The notes below the pieces were generated by a model. The model did no database searches, was not told the origin of the DNA, and saw only the letters and a list, made by a program, of their open reading frames with translations. From assembly GCF_025452095.1 (NCBI RefSeq), contig NZ_CP104877.1, positions 992,001 to 1,056,000 on the forward strand: 64,000 nucleotides of DNA, written 5' to 3'. This DNA comes from Paenarthrobacter sp. JL.01a. Its GTDB lineage: Bacteria > Actinomycetota > Actinomycetes > Actinomycetales > Micrococcaceae. The position numbers were made by a program, and so were the translations under genes. Below, in pieces: positions 10,667-19,619 of the stretch (positions within the stretch are counted from its first letter, which is position 1; every line of letters starts with the position of its first letter).

Positions 10667-11800
10667 ATGACAGGGAAATACACCGCCCTCTACGAAGAGC
10701 ACAAGAAGCTTGGCGCGTCGTTCACCGACTTCGGTGGCTGGCAGATGCCGCTGAAGTACTCCTCGGAATTGGCCGAGCACCACGCAGTCCGCAAGTCCGC
10801 GTGCCTGTTCGACCTCTCCCACATGGGCGAAGTCTGGGTCACCGGACCCGAGGCCGCAGCGTTCCTGGACTACGCCCTGGTGGGCAAGATTTCTGCCATG
10901 GCCGATGGCAAGGCCAAGTATTCGCTGATCTGCCAGGAAGATGGCGGCATCATCGATGACCTGATCGTCTACCGTCGCGGTGCAGAGAAGTTCCTTGTGG
11001 TGCCGAATGCCGGCAACGCGGCAGTTGTTGCTGCGGAACTGCTGGTGCGTGCGGCCGGGTTCGACGTCGTGGTTGTGGATGCCTCGCCCGAGACTTCGCT
11101 CATCGCCGTCCAGGGTCCCCTTGCCGAAGCCATCCTTCTGCGCCTTGTACCGGCCGAGCAGCACTCGCTGGTCACCGGATTGAAGTACTACGCCGCCGTC
11201 GAGGTCACCTTCCTCGTGGCCGGAAGCGGCCAGGAATTGCTCTTGGCACGCACCGGGTACACCGGCGAAGACGGCTTCGAGATCTTCGTTCCCAACGAAT
11301 CCGCCGCCGCGCTGTGGCAGGCGATCACCGCCGTCGCCGAAGAGGGCGAACTGGTCCCGGCGGGCCTGGCCTCGCGCGACTCACTCCGTCTGGAAGCCGG
11401 TATGCCACTGTACGGCAACGAGCTCTCCCGCGAAGGCAATCCCTTCGCTGCCGGGCTTGGCCCTGTTGTGGCGTTGTCCAAGGAAGGCGACTTTGTTGGC
11501 AAGGAAGCACTTGCTGCTTTGAAGGCCGAGGGTGCCGGGGTCTCCACTGGCCGCAAGCTCGTGGGGCTCAAGGGCCTGGGACGCCGCGCCGGCCGCTCGC
11601 ACTACCCCGTGGTGAAGGACGGAGCCGTTGTTGGTGAAGTGACGTCCGGCCAGCCGAGTCCCACCTTGGGGTACCCCGTAGTGATGGCGTACGTCGACGT
11701 TGCCCTCTCTGAGCCCGGGACTGCCCTCGATGTGGACCTCCGCGGCAAGGCCGAGCCCTTCGAAGTCGTCGCGCTCCCGTTCTACAAGCGCCAAAAGTAG
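10667..11800 (+). CDS. gcvT: Aminomethyltransferase, T-protein
   Basis: A 377-residue tetrahydrofolate-dependent T-protein. It releases ammonia from aminomethyl-GcvH and forms 5,10-methylene-THF. The N-terminus has the family hallmarks DFGGWQMPLKY and FDLSHMGEVWVTG, and folate-domain motifs (ARTGYTGEDGFEIF, LRLEAGMPLYGNEL) follow in order. It starts nine bases after gcvP. Two bases after its stop there is a long hairpin (11802-11864) that separates it from gcvH. Confidence 0.97.
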   Translation: MTGKYTALYEEHKKLGASFTDFGGWQMPLKYSSELAEHHAVRKSACLFDLSHMGEVWVTGPEAAAFLDYALVGKISAMADGKAKYSLICQEDGGIIDDLIVYRRGAEKFLVVPNAGNAAVVAAELLVRAAGFDVVVVDASPETSLIAVQGPLAEAILLRLVPAEQHSLVTGLKYYAAVEVTFLVAGSGQELLLARTGYTGEDGFEIFVPNESAAALWQAITAVAEEGELVPAGLASRDSLRLEAGMPLYGNELSREGNPFAAGLGPVVALSKEGDFVGKEALAALKAEGAGVSTGRKLVGLKGLGRRAGRSHYPVVKDGAVVGEVTSGQPSPTLGYPVVMAYVDVALSEPGTALDVDLRGKAEPFEVVALPFYKRQK

Positions 11801-11801
11801 C

Positions 11802-11864
11802 GAGTTTTTGTACAGCTAATGACCTCATAGCCCGGCTATAAAGGCATTAGCTGTACAAAAACTC
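11802..11864. repeat. Long intergenic palindrome, copy 1
   Basis: A 63-nt hairpin with perfect 20-bp outer arms beginning GAGTTTTTGTACAG, and an inner ATAGCC/GGCTAT stem. Its outer arm is identical to that of the palindrome at 19553 at 19 of 20 positions. It starts two bases after the gcvT stop and ends 36 bases before gcvH. It could attenuate or process the gcv transcript, or be a mobile palindromic repeat. Confidence 0.8.
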
Positions 11865-11900
11865 CTGGATTTTTCATTCAGCACACGTAAAGGAAAAAGA

Positions 11901-12287
11901 ATGCCCAAAGTAGCGCCCGAACTTCAGTACTCCGACGAACACGAGTGGGTCTCCCGCGGCGAAGGGAACTCGGTGTCCGTTGGCATTTCCGAGGTTGCCA
12001 CCGACGCACTGGGCGACATCGTGTACGTGGACCTGCCCGAGGTCGGCTCCACCGTGACCGCCGGCGAGACCTGCGGCGAGGTGGAGTCCACCAAGTCCGT
12101 CTCCGACCTGTACTCACCCGTCACAGGCGAGGTCACCGAGATCAACGACGCCGTTGTTTCCGATCCCGCCCTCATTAACAACGACCCCTACGGCGCCGGC
12201 TGGCTCTTCAAGGTGGCCGCCGAATCCGACGGCCCGCTGCTGTCGGCCCAGGAATACGCCTCCAAGAATGGCGGAGACCTGGCCTAG
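11901..12287 (+). CDS. gcvH: Glycine cleavage system H-protein
   Basis: A 128-residue lipoyl carrier that shuttles the aminomethyl group between P, T and L proteins. The lipoylation site is K65 in [14 protein letters not shown], within the usual hammerhead fold, and the length is normal. A good AAAGGA site precedes the ATG. It is the third gene of the cluster but is separated from gcvT by 100 bp and a long hairpin, so its expression may differ from gcvPT. The L-protein is not in the window and is normally shared with other complexes. Confidence 0.96.
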   Translation: MPKVAPELQYSDEHEWVSRGEGNSVSVGISEVATDALGDIVYVDLPEVGSTVTAGETCGEVESTKSVSDLYSPVTGEVTEINDAVVSDPALINNDPYGAGWLFKVAAESDGPLLSAQEYASKNGGDLA

Positions 12288-12354
12288 TTGCCGGCTGCCC
12301 GGGTCCGGCACTGGACATACGGGCGTAGCGTGGTTTGTAGTAACTGAATAATTT

Positions 12355-12452
12355 GCGACGCCGGGTTGCCGCCTTTGGGGGCCATCCGGCGTCGCGCTTC
12401 GGTCGTCTTTCGCCACAAGCGGGGGAGGCCATCCGGCAGGACGATCTGCCGG
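12355..12452 (+). promoter_or_regulatory. Two hairpins in the sdaA leader
   Basis: A 10-bp perfect stem GCGACGCCGG / CCGGCGTCGC (12355-12364 with 12386-12395), then a 7-bp stem CCGGCAG / CTGCCGG (12433-12439 with 12446-12452). They lie between gcvH and sdaA. Neither is followed by a clear U tract. The first could end the gcvH transcript; together they could form a structured leader. I do not recognise a known riboswitch class. Confidence 0.45.
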
Positions 12453-12485
12453 ACCGATTCAAGCTGTATAAAAGGGATCCCGGCT

Positions 12486-13898
12486 ATGGCTGTTGGTGTT
12501 TTCGATCTGTTCTCTGTGGGCATTGGCCCATCAAGCTCGCACACTGTGGGGCCGATGCGGGCCGCAGCGGTGTTTGCCGAAGAGTTGAAGGACAGCGGTG
12601 TCCTGGGCTCGGTGGCGTCGTTGCGGGTGGATCTGTATGGTTCCTTGGCCGCGACGGGCAAAGGTCATGGGACGATGACTGCCACGCTGTTGGGCCTTGA
12701 GGGTTACCACCCCGAGCTGATCCTCCCCGAGGAAGTGGAGGAACGCCTGGCCGCGATCGCCGAGACGGGTGTGTTGAACCTTGCCGGTGCTTCCGGTGAG
12801 GGCGTGGAACTGCCGTATGCGGTGGAGGATATGGTGTTGCATCCGTTGACGGTGTTGCCGCGGCATACGAATGGGATGAAGTTCGTGGTTTCTGATGCTG
12901 AGGGGGCGGTGCTGAGGGAGGCGACGTTTTTCTCGGTGGGTGGCGGGTTCATTGTGCGTGAGGGTGAGGAGAGCACGGCCCGGGCGGAGTTGGAGGAGTC
13001 CAAGGCGGAGTTGCCGTTGCCGTTCCGGACGGCGGCGGAGTTGTTGGGCCGGTGCTCATCCAAAGGCTTGGGCATCAGCGACATCATGTTGATCAATGAG
13101 CGGGCGTCCCGGTCGGAGGAAGAGATCCGGGAGGGTCTGCTGCATATTTGGTCGGTGATGGAGGCCTGTGTTGAAACGTCCCTGAAGCGTGAGGGGGTGC
13201 TGCCGGGCGGGTTGCGGGTCCGTCGTCGTGCTCCTGACTGGTTGGAGCGGCTCCTGAAGGAGGACAAGGACCGGAACGATCCGAAGTATTGGCAGGAGTG
13301 GGTGAACCTGATCGCGTTGGCGGTCAATGAGGAGAACGCTTCCGGGGGCCGGGTGGTGACGGCCCCGACCAATGGTGCGGCGGGCATCATCCCGGCTGTT
13401 CTTTACTATGCGTTGAATTACGCTCCGGGCATGGATCAGGCCACCCAGGCCGATAAGGACGATGTGGTGGTGCGGTTCTTGCTCGCCGCGGGCGCAGTGG
13501 GGGTTTTGTACAAGGAGCAGGCGTCGATTTCGGGTGCTGAGGTGGGGTGCCAGGGTGAGGTTGGTTCGGCGTCGTCGATGGCTGCTGCGGGGTTGGCTGA
13601 GGTGATGGGTGGTTCCCCGGCGCAGGTGGAGAACGCGGCGGAGATCGCGATGGAGCATAACCTGGGGCTCACGTGTGATCCGATTGGTGGGTTGGTGCAG
13701 ATTCCGTGTATTGAGCGGAACGCGATTGCTGCGGCGAAGGCGATCAACGCGGCGAAGATGGCGTTGTGGGGTGATGGGACGCACCGGGTCTCGTTGGATG
13801 AGGTCATCGTGACCATGCGGGAAACGGGCAAGGACATGTCCCATAAGTACAAAGAAACAGCGATGGGCGGCCTCGCCGTCAACGTCGTCGAATGCTGA
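12486..13898 (+). CDS. sdaA: L-serine ammonia-lyase, iron-sulfur type
   Basis: A 470-residue single-chain L-serine dehydratase that deaminates serine to pyruvate with a [4Fe-4S] cluster instead of PLP. The N-terminal domain begins [25 protein letters not shown]. Cluster ligands are C355 (GAEVGCQGE), C397 and C408 (PC-IER), with the 42- and 11-residue spacing known from E. coli SdaA. The frame is open from 12366, but the ATG at 12486 gives the standard start. Codon use is unlike the neighbours: many G- and T-ending codons (GTG, TTG, GGT, GCG). It would remove serine formed from glycine-derived one-carbon units. Confidence 0.96.
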   Translation: MAVGVFDLFSVGIGPSSSHTVGPMRAAAVFAEELKDSGVLGSVASLRVDLYGSLAATGKGHGTMTATLLGLEGYHPELILPEEVEERLAAIAETGVLNLAGASGEGVELPYAVEDMVLHPLTVLPRHTNGMKFVVSDAEGAVLREATFFSVGGGFIVREGEESTARAELEESKAELPLPFRTAAELLGRCSSKGLGISDIMLINERASRSEEEIREGLLHIWSVMEACVETSLKREGVLPGGLRVRRRAPDWLERLLKEDKDRNDPKYWQEWVNLIALAVNEENASGGRVVTAPTNGAAGIIPAVLYYALNYAPGMDQATQADKDDVVVRFLLAAGAVGVLYKEQASISGAEVGCQGEVGSASSMAAAGLAEVMGGSPAQVENAAEIAMEHNLGLTCDPIGGLVQIPCIERNAIAAAKAINAAKMALWGDGTHRVSLDEVIVTMRETGKDMSHKYKETAMGGLAVNVVEC

Positions 13899-13936
13899 GT
13901 CTGTTTACTGTCGGTGCCTAGTGCCATGCTGTATGC

Positions 13937-14758
13937 ATGAGCGGGGGATATGACAGGGACTTCTTGCGGGCACGCGTTGAGCTGCCCAGTCCGTCGGCAA
14001 CGACGATTCTGTTGGATTACACCCACTTCTCCGTACGCTTCCGGGTAAACCGGAAGCTTGCGGCGATCGTGGGCGTCAACATCAGCGGCAGCGAACTGAA
14101 TCCGCTGGCACGCGAGGGAACCTGGCATTTTGACGAGCGCGTTCCCAAGGAGCAGCAGGCCGGTCCTGACGTGTACAAGAACAACGCCTTCGACCGTGGT
14201 CATCTGGTTCGGCGCCTGGATCCGGTCTGGGGCGACCAAGCGACAGCCAAGAAGGCCAACCAGGACACTTTTGTCTTCACCAACGCAGCTCCACAGGTTG
14301 ATGATTTCAACCAGGGCAAGGAACTGTGGGTCGGGCTGGAGGACCATGTCCTGGAGCACGCCGACTCCTTCGATGCCAAGCTCAGCGTCTTCACCGGGCC
14401 GGTCCTCCTGGATGACGATCCTCCCTACCGGGGCGTCCAGGTGCCGAGGAAGTTCTGGAAGATCGCGGTGTGGACCAACGACGCGAAACTGGGAGCTGCC
14501 GGCTTCATCCTTGACCAGTCGCCGTTGCTCGGGAAGGTAGAGCTCAAAAAGGCAATCACAGAACGGCTGCTGGAGGGCGAACCACCCCCGTTGGGTCCTT
14601 TCCGGACGTTCCAGGTTCCGATCGGCGAGATTGCCGACCTCACAGGGCTCAGCCTGAGCCGGCTCACGGCTGCGGACCGTCTAACCAGCGGCCAGCGTGA
14701 GCTGGGTAAGGCCCCGAAGGCGATCCAGCTCGAGAGCATGGAGCAGATCCGGTTGTAG
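13937..14758 (+). CDS. DNA/RNA non-specific endonuclease (NUC family)
   Basis: A 273-residue NucA/EndoG-like nuclease. The catalytic motif is DRGHLVRRLD (86-95, with H89 as general base), followed by TFVFTNAAPQVDDFNQGKELW, which contains the metal-binding Asn. The fold runs through to about residue 230. Most family members are secreted or periplasmic, but no signal peptide or membrane segment is visible here and no other start would provide one. No immunity gene is adjacent. There is no obvious ribosome-binding site before the ATG, so the mRNA may be leaderless. Confidence 0.87.
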   Translation: MSGGYDRDFLRARVELPSPSATTILLDYTHFSVRFRVNRKLAAIVGVNISGSELNPLAREGTWHFDERVPKEQQAGPDVYKNNAFDRGHLVRRLDPVWGDQATAKKANQDTFVFTNAAPQVDDFNQGKELWVGLEDHVLEHADSFDAKLSVFTGPVLLDDDPPYRGVQVPRKFWKIAVWTNDAKLGAAGFILDQSPLLGKVELKKAITERLLEGEPPPLGPFRTFQVPIGEIADLTGLSLSRLTAADRLTSGQRELGKAPKAIQLESMEQIRL

Positions 14759-14815
14759 GATGCTCGAGGAATCAGCCGGGACTTTACTGGCCAGAGGCCA
14801 AGATGGGGAGGCGCC

Positions 14816-15367
14816 GTGAGGGACGAAACCGCTTGGAATGTCAGCGATAGTCGCGTCGTCGTCAAAGACAAATGGATTTCTTTGCGGGCTGACGAGTGTG
14901 TGACGGCATCCGGCGTCGTGGTGGCACCGTATTACGTTCAGGAAAACCCGGAATGGGTCTCCGTTTTCGCCCTGGATCGGGCCCGGAATGTGGTGCTGAT
15001 CCGGGAGTATCACCACGGCGCGGGAATAGTCGCGCTGGGGCTGCCAGGGGGCGGCGTGGAACCGGACGACAGTTCTTTCGATAATACTGTGAGGCGTGAA
15101 CTCCGCGAGGAAACGGGATACGAAGCCGGAGAGCTGCACAGTCTCGGAAACTCCTGGGCCAACTGGAACAGTCAAAGCAACCGGGTCCACTTCTATCTGG
15201 CCCTGGACTGTGAACCCACTAGGGATCCCAGCCCGGATGAAGCAGAGGACATTGCCATCTCTCTTCTGCCATTGAGCGAATTTCACCCGGGAACGTTGGG
15301 CCAGGGCTATCACCGGCTGAACGCGTACATGGCAGCTGAACAGCTGGGTTCCGGGCCATCGTCGTAA
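14816..15367 (+). CDS. Nudix hydrolase (ADP-ribose pyrophosphatase-like)
   Basis: A 183-residue Nudix protein. The Nudix box runs from G80 to Y102 and ends with the catalytic RELREETGY. The first conserved Glu of the box (GX5E) is Ser86, a departure from consensus at a structural position; the metal-binding Glu residues are kept. Sequence around the box (VLIREYHHGAG...LGLPGGG) resembles ADP-ribose or sugar-nucleotide pyrophosphatases. The start is GTG at 14816 with GGGGAGG four bases upstream. The substrate is not determined. Confidence 0.87.
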   Translation: MRDETAWNVSDSRVVVKDKWISLRADECVTASGVVVAPYYVQENPEWVSVFALDRARNVVLIREYHHGAGIVALGLPGGGVEPDDSSFDNTVRRELREETGYEAGELHSLGNSWANWNSQSNRVHFYLALDCEPTRDPSPDEAEDIAISLLPLSEFHPGTLGQGYHRLNAYMAAEQLGSGPSS

Positions 15368-15520
15368 GTCTGTGGAATGAAGATCACGGCGTTCCATGAG
15401 CCCGTCCACTCCGCGCCACTGAACCGCGTCCTCCCATGACCGATAGACTTGGGGCTGCATGTCCGCATGCGCACCTGCTTTGAACACTGCACCAAAACCC
15501 TGAGATTGGACACGGCCACC

Positions 15521-16594
15521 TTGCGAGAATTTACCGCCCGCTTTGCCACTGCCGAGGAAACCGATAACTGGGACAAGCACGTCACCGCCAACCCGCATGG
15601 CGGCAACATGCTGCAGTCGGACGCCTACGCGGCAGTCAAGGACGGCAACGGCTGGCTGGTCCGCCGGCTCGTCGTCGAGACCGCCGACTACGCCAGCTAC
15701 AACCTCCTGCTGGAGAAAAAGTTTCCTGTCCTCGGACGGCTCTGGTACCTGATCAAGGGTCCCGACGCCGAGTCCGTCGACGACATCAAGCCGATGCTGG
15801 ACGCCGTCGCCACCTTGGCGAGCGAGCAAAAGCTGAACGTGTTCACCATCAAGATAGAGCCCGACGTCGTGGAGTCACCTGAGGTGAGTGCGCAACTGAA
15901 GGCGGCGGGCCTGGTCAAGGCCCCGAACATCCAGTCCAACGACTTCACAGCTGTACTGGACATCTCTGCACCCGCCAACGAGGTCCTGCGGAGCATCTCA
16001 TCCCGGGCCCGGAACGCCGTCCGCCGGGCGGAGCGGGAGGGCTGCGAGGTCATCCAGGAAGAAGCCGGCGAGGACAGCTACCGCAAGCTTTATGCCCTCA
16101 TGCAGAACACGGTAAATGCCAAAGGTGCCATGCCGCTGCGTAGCTATGAGTACTACGCGGCATTCTGGGGAGAATTCAGCAGCAGGGGCCAGGGCCAGTT
16201 CTTCTTCGTTTATGAAGACGGCGCTCCGAGCGTTGGTGCGTTCGTGATCAACTACGGGTCCAAGGCCACCTATAAAGACGGCGGCTCCACCCAGAAGCGC
16301 AAGCAGTACGGCGACTCCCACTTGGTCCAATGGGCAGCGATCCAGCGGATGCAGGAGCTCGGCTGCGTGGAGTACGACTTCTGCGGCACACCTCCCGCGG
16401 CGAGTATCAAGGACAAATCCCATCCGCTGTACGGCCTGGGGTCCTTCAAGACGAGCTTCACCAAGACCGTCACTGACTTTGTGGGCTGCTACGACCACGT
16501 GCTGGGTCCAATCCGATACAAGCTCTGGCTCAAGGGTGCGGAGAAGGTCTTCAGAAGGCTCGAAACCATGCGTACCGGCGGCCAGTTCTACTGA
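15521..16594 (+). CDS. FemAB-type aminoacyltransferase 1
   Basis: A GNAT-fold peptidoglycan bridge enzyme of about 357 residues. Members add amino acids from aminoacyl-tRNA to the lipid II stem peptide, or act on related substrates. Family features include the two GNAT domains, ISSRARNAVRRAEREG, the KATYKDGGSTQKRKQYGDSHLVQW segment and the C-terminal YGLGSFKTSF. The coiled-coil arm typical of FemA/FemX is not apparent. The frame opens at 15449; the TTG at 15521 (giving MREFTARF) is my preferred start but is uncertain. It is followed by a second FemAB gene 84 bp on. Confidence 0.85.
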   Translation: MREFTARFATAEETDNWDKHVTANPHGGNMLQSDAYAAVKDGNGWLVRRLVVETADYASYNLLLEKKFPVLGRLWYLIKGPDAESVDDIKPMLDAVATLASEQKLNVFTIKIEPDVVESPEVSAQLKAAGLVKAPNIQSNDFTAVLDISAPANEVLRSISSRARNAVRRAEREGCEVIQEEAGEDSYRKLYALMQNTVNAKGAMPLRSYEYYAAFWGEFSSRGQGQFFFVYEDGAPSVGAFVINYGSKATYKDGGSTQKRKQYGDSHLVQWAAIQRMQELGCVEYDFCGTPPAASIKDKSHPLYGLGSFKTSFTKTVTDFVGCYDHVLGPIRYKLWLKGAEKVFRRLETMRTGGQFY

Positions 16595-16678
16595 CAGGCC
16601 GCCCCAGCCAGCAAGCCAACGAACAGGCCCGCCCCGGCCACCAACGGGCGCAAAACTAATCTAGGTGAGGTAATTTCT

Positions 16679-18022
16679 TTGACTCCGATCGAGGCTGGAA
16701 CCGACATGGAATTCGTGATTCTCAGCGACGCTGATTTCGAGACGTTCGCCAAGGGACACCCGCAAGGCAGCTTCATCCAGTCCATGGACCTAACGCGTTT
16801 CCAGCGTGCCCGCGGGCAAGAGGTCGAGCTCTTCGGCGTGACCCGCGGGGGGAGCCTCATTGCAGCGGGCAAGCTTACTTACACGTCCAACCGCATCGGC
16901 TACAAAACCGCGGACTGCGCCAAGGGACCGCTCATGGACTACAGCGACCCCGCCGTGGTTCGCTTCGTCGTCGAGCAGTTGAAAAAGCACGCGGCTTCGA
17001 AGAAGGCCGCGGAGCTGCGGATCTCGCCGAACCTGCGTTACATCGCACGCGATGAGGACGGTGCTGAGCACCCGGAGATCGAAGACAACCGCCCGTTGCT
17101 GAAGGAACTCGAAGGACTCGGGTTCAAGCACCAGGGTTTCGATATGAACTTCGCGAACATCAACTGGATGTTCATCAAGACCCTGGACGGCGTTGCCGAT
17201 GCCGAAGAGCTCATCATGGGCATGAACTACCGCACCCGGAAGGCCATCCGAAAAGCGGAGAAGAACGGGGTGTACCTGGAGCAGGCCACGCTGGAAACGC
17301 TGGACGACTTCTACAACGCCCTCAAGACCGCCGGCGACGAGAAGGGCTTCACGTACCGCGAACGCGAGTACTACGAGCAATTGCTCCGCAACACCTCCGA
17401 TGAGTTCACCAAACTCATGATGGCCAAGATCAACATCCCGGAGTACCGGGCGTCGATCACCGAGCGCCTTGAGGCGGAGTCCAAAACCTTGGCCGGGCTC
17501 AAGCGGGAGGTGGAGGAAACCGGCAGCAAGAAGAAGGCCAACCGCGTCAAAGTGGTTCAGGACCTTGTGGACAGCTACGAGCGCAGCCTCAAGGACATTG
17601 AGCGCTTCCCGGACTCGGTGGGCGTGGCAACTGTGGCTGCCATCCACTTTGCCTGCTCGGGCGACGAACTCACCTGCGTGATCGGCGGGACGGTCCAGGA
17701 CTACATCTATTTCAACGGTGCAACGTCCCTCTACTGGGGCATGATGCTGCACGCGCTGAACAACGGCTACTCCCGGTACAACTTCTACGGCACTTTCGGA
17801 ATCCAGGGCCAGGACGAGACCGGCCACGGCGGGTACGAATTCAAGAAGGGCTTCGGCGGTGAAGTAGTTCAGTTGCTGGGTGATTTTGTTGCTCCCGTGA
17901 ACCCCCTGAAGTACAACGCGTACCGCGTTGCCAGAAAGCTTGCAGGAGCCGCCCAGACGGTACTGGGACGATTGCCGCTTGAGAAATTGCCGGTACTAGG
18001 AAGACTCCAGGGGAACCGCTAA
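16679..18022 (+). CDS. FemAB-type aminoacyltransferase 2 with coiled-coil arm
   Basis: A 447-residue FemX/MurM-like peptidoglycan aminoacyltransferase. The two GNAT domains are separated by a charged helical arm (about residues 260-310, ERLEAESKTLAGLKREVEE...), which in this family contacts tRNA. MNYRTRKAIRKAEKNGV is the typical motif before the arm, and the C-terminus has YNFYGTFGIQG. The start is a TTG at 16679 with GGTGAGG upstream; an ATG at 16706 is the alternative. With the upstream paralogue it probably builds the interpeptide bridge, and the downstream ThrE exporter is 27 bases away. Confidence 0.9.
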   Translation: MTPIEAGTDMEFVILSDADFETFAKGHPQGSFIQSMDLTRFQRARGQEVELFGVTRGGSLIAAGKLTYTSNRIGYKTADCAKGPLMDYSDPAVVRFVVEQLKKHAASKKAAELRISPNLRYIARDEDGAEHPEIEDNRPLLKELEGLGFKHQGFDMNFANINWMFIKTLDGVADAEELIMGMNYRTRKAIRKAEKNGVYLEQATLETLDDFYNALKTAGDEKGFTYREREYYEQLLRNTSDEFTKLMMAKINIPEYRASITERLEAESKTLAGLKREVEETGSKKKANRVKVVQDLVDSYERSLKDIERFPDSVGVATVAAIHFACSGDELTCVIGGTVQDYIYFNGATSLYWGMMLHALNNGYSRYNFYGTFGIQGQDETGHGGYEFKKGFGGEVVQLLGDFVAPVNPLKYNAYRVARKLAGAAQTVLGRLPLEKLPVLGRLQGNR

Positions 18023-18049
18023 TCAAACAAGCCAGAGGAGGATCACCGC

Positions 18050-19537
18050 GTGACTGAACGCCCCGATGGGTCCACCGGCAGGCCCCATACCGACGGGTTG
18101 CCCAAGACCCAGCCATTGCGCCCGTCGCAGGTACGGCAGAACGTCAATGCCAAACGCATGCTCATGCGCCTGGTGCAGGGTGATAGCCCGCCCACGGCCC
18201 CCATGAATATCGTGGATCGTCTCGCGGGCAGTCCTTACGCGAACCCCACCATCCAAGTGGTGGGCGTTGATGCCTCGGCCCGTAAGACCATCGATTTCGC
18301 GCTCCATCTGGCCGAAGTCATGTTCCGGTACGGTGCAGGTGCGTTGGAAGTCGAAACGAGCATGATCGCTGTCACGGCTGCGCTCGGCTTGAAGAACGTG
18401 GAGGTGGACATCACCAACCAGTCGGTGGCCATCAACTACGCGCCCAAGGACCAAACCCCCATTACGCTGCTGCGTGTGGTGCGCTCCTGGACCAATAACT
18501 ACGCAGGTTTGGCACAGGTCCATCAACTGGTCACGGACATCGTTGCCGGGGGAGTGGGGCGCGACGAAGCCGTCCGCAGGCTGAACGACATCATCCGCAG
18601 TGCAAAACCCTTCCCACGGTGGATGGTCACGATTGCTTTCGGTATTTTTGCCGCGGTCTTCGTTGGCGTGCTGGGTGGGGGAATTGGCGCCTCGGCGGTG
18701 GCCTTTGCGTCCAACATCGTCATCAGCCTGCTCTCGCGTCAGCTCGCACGATGGCGCACGGCCGACTTCTTCAACACCATGGCCTGCGCCTTCTTCGTCA
18801 CCTTTGTTGCCCTGATGCTTCGTTGGGCGGGGGTGGAGATAGCGCCATCCATTGTGGTGGCGGGCGGGATCCTGCTGCTGCTTCCGACTGGCCGCCTGGT
18901 GTCATCGGTCCAGGATGCGATCAACGGCTTCCCTGTGACCGCCGCAGGCCGGTTCCTTTCCACGCTGCTGACCTTCGGCGCGATCGTCGCGGGCATCGGC
19001 GTCGCCGTCGTGGTCGGAACGCTCATGGGCAGCACGGTCCTGGACGTCACGCAGACTTTCCCCGACGCCTACCCGTTGTGGGGCCAAGCCATCCTGATAG
19101 CCATCGCGGTGGTCGCGATTGGCGTCACCGAGCAGACCCAAATGCGGTTGCTGCTTCCGACGGCGGCAGTTGGGTTGGTGGGCTTCTTCGTTTTGTGGGG
19201 GGTCGGCCAAGCGGGACTGGGCGACCGTTTGTCGCCCGCCGTCGCTGCCGTCGTCATCGGCCTCCTTGCCCGCGTAGTCGCCCTGAAACTGGGTGCTCCC
19301 CAACTGGTGGTCGCCGTTCCGGCGGCGCTGATCCTGCTCCCCGGGCTCACGATTTTCCGCTCTATGTATGCCCTGACCGTCGAAGGCGGAGACATTCTCC
19401 TGGGCGCGGGCGGCATGCTCAACGCAGGCGCGATCGTGCTCGGGGTGGCGGCTGGAATCGTGCTCGGCGACAACCTTGCGCGGCCACTGACCAAGGGCCT
19501 CTCCAGCAACGAACGCCGGAGGGTCCGCAGACGCTAA
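18050..19537 (+). CDS. ThrE-type threonine/serine exporter
   Basis: A 495-residue inner-membrane exporter. The soluble N-terminal part (to about residue 190; DUF1212 type) is followed by about ten hydrophobic segments that combine the ThrE and ThrE2 halves in one chain, as in Corynebacterium ThrE. The start is GTG at 18050 after GAGGAGG. It follows the two FemAB genes closely, so it may share their transcript. Export of threonine or serine is the family function; serine excess would also fit the nearby gcv-sdaA cluster, but that link is inference. Confidence 0.88.
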   Translation: MTERPDGSTGRPHTDGLPKTQPLRPSQVRQNVNAKRMLMRLVQGDSPPTAPMNIVDRLAGSPYANPTIQVVGVDASARKTIDFALHLAEVMFRYGAGALEVETSMIAVTAALGLKNVEVDITNQSVAINYAPKDQTPITLLRVVRSWTNNYAGLAQVHQLVTDIVAGGVGRDEAVRRLNDIIRSAKPFPRWMVTIAFGIFAAVFVGVLGGGIGASAVAFASNIVISLLSRQLARWRTADFFNTMACAFFVTFVALMLRWAGVEIAPSIVVAGGILLLLPTGRLVSSVQDAINGFPVTAAGRFLSTLLTFGAIVAGIGVAVVVGTLMGSTVLDVTQTFPDAYPLWGQAILIAIAVVAIGVTEQTQMRLLLPTAAVGLVGFFVLWGVGQAGLGDRLSPAVAAVVIGLLARVVALKLGAPQLVVAVPAALILLPGLTIFRSMYALTVEGGDILLGAGGMLNAGAIVLGVAAGIVLGDNLARPLTKGLSSNERRRVRRR

Positions 19538-19552
19538 GACGCCCCCTCCCTC

Positions 19553-19619
19553 CCGAGTTTTTGTACAGATAATGCCCCTAAAAGGATCTTTTGGGGGCAT
19601 TATCTGTACAAAAACTCGG
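19553..19619. repeat. Long intergenic palindrome, copy 2
   Basis: A 67-nt nearly perfect palindrome: 26-bp outer arms starting CCGAGTTTTTGTACAG, one mismatch, then inner AAAAG/CTTTT around GAT. It fills the gap between the ThrE stop and the stop codon of the convergent siderophore gene. The outer arm shares 19 of 20 bases with the hairpin at 11802 while the centres differ. It could act as a bidirectional terminator. Confidence 0.85.
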
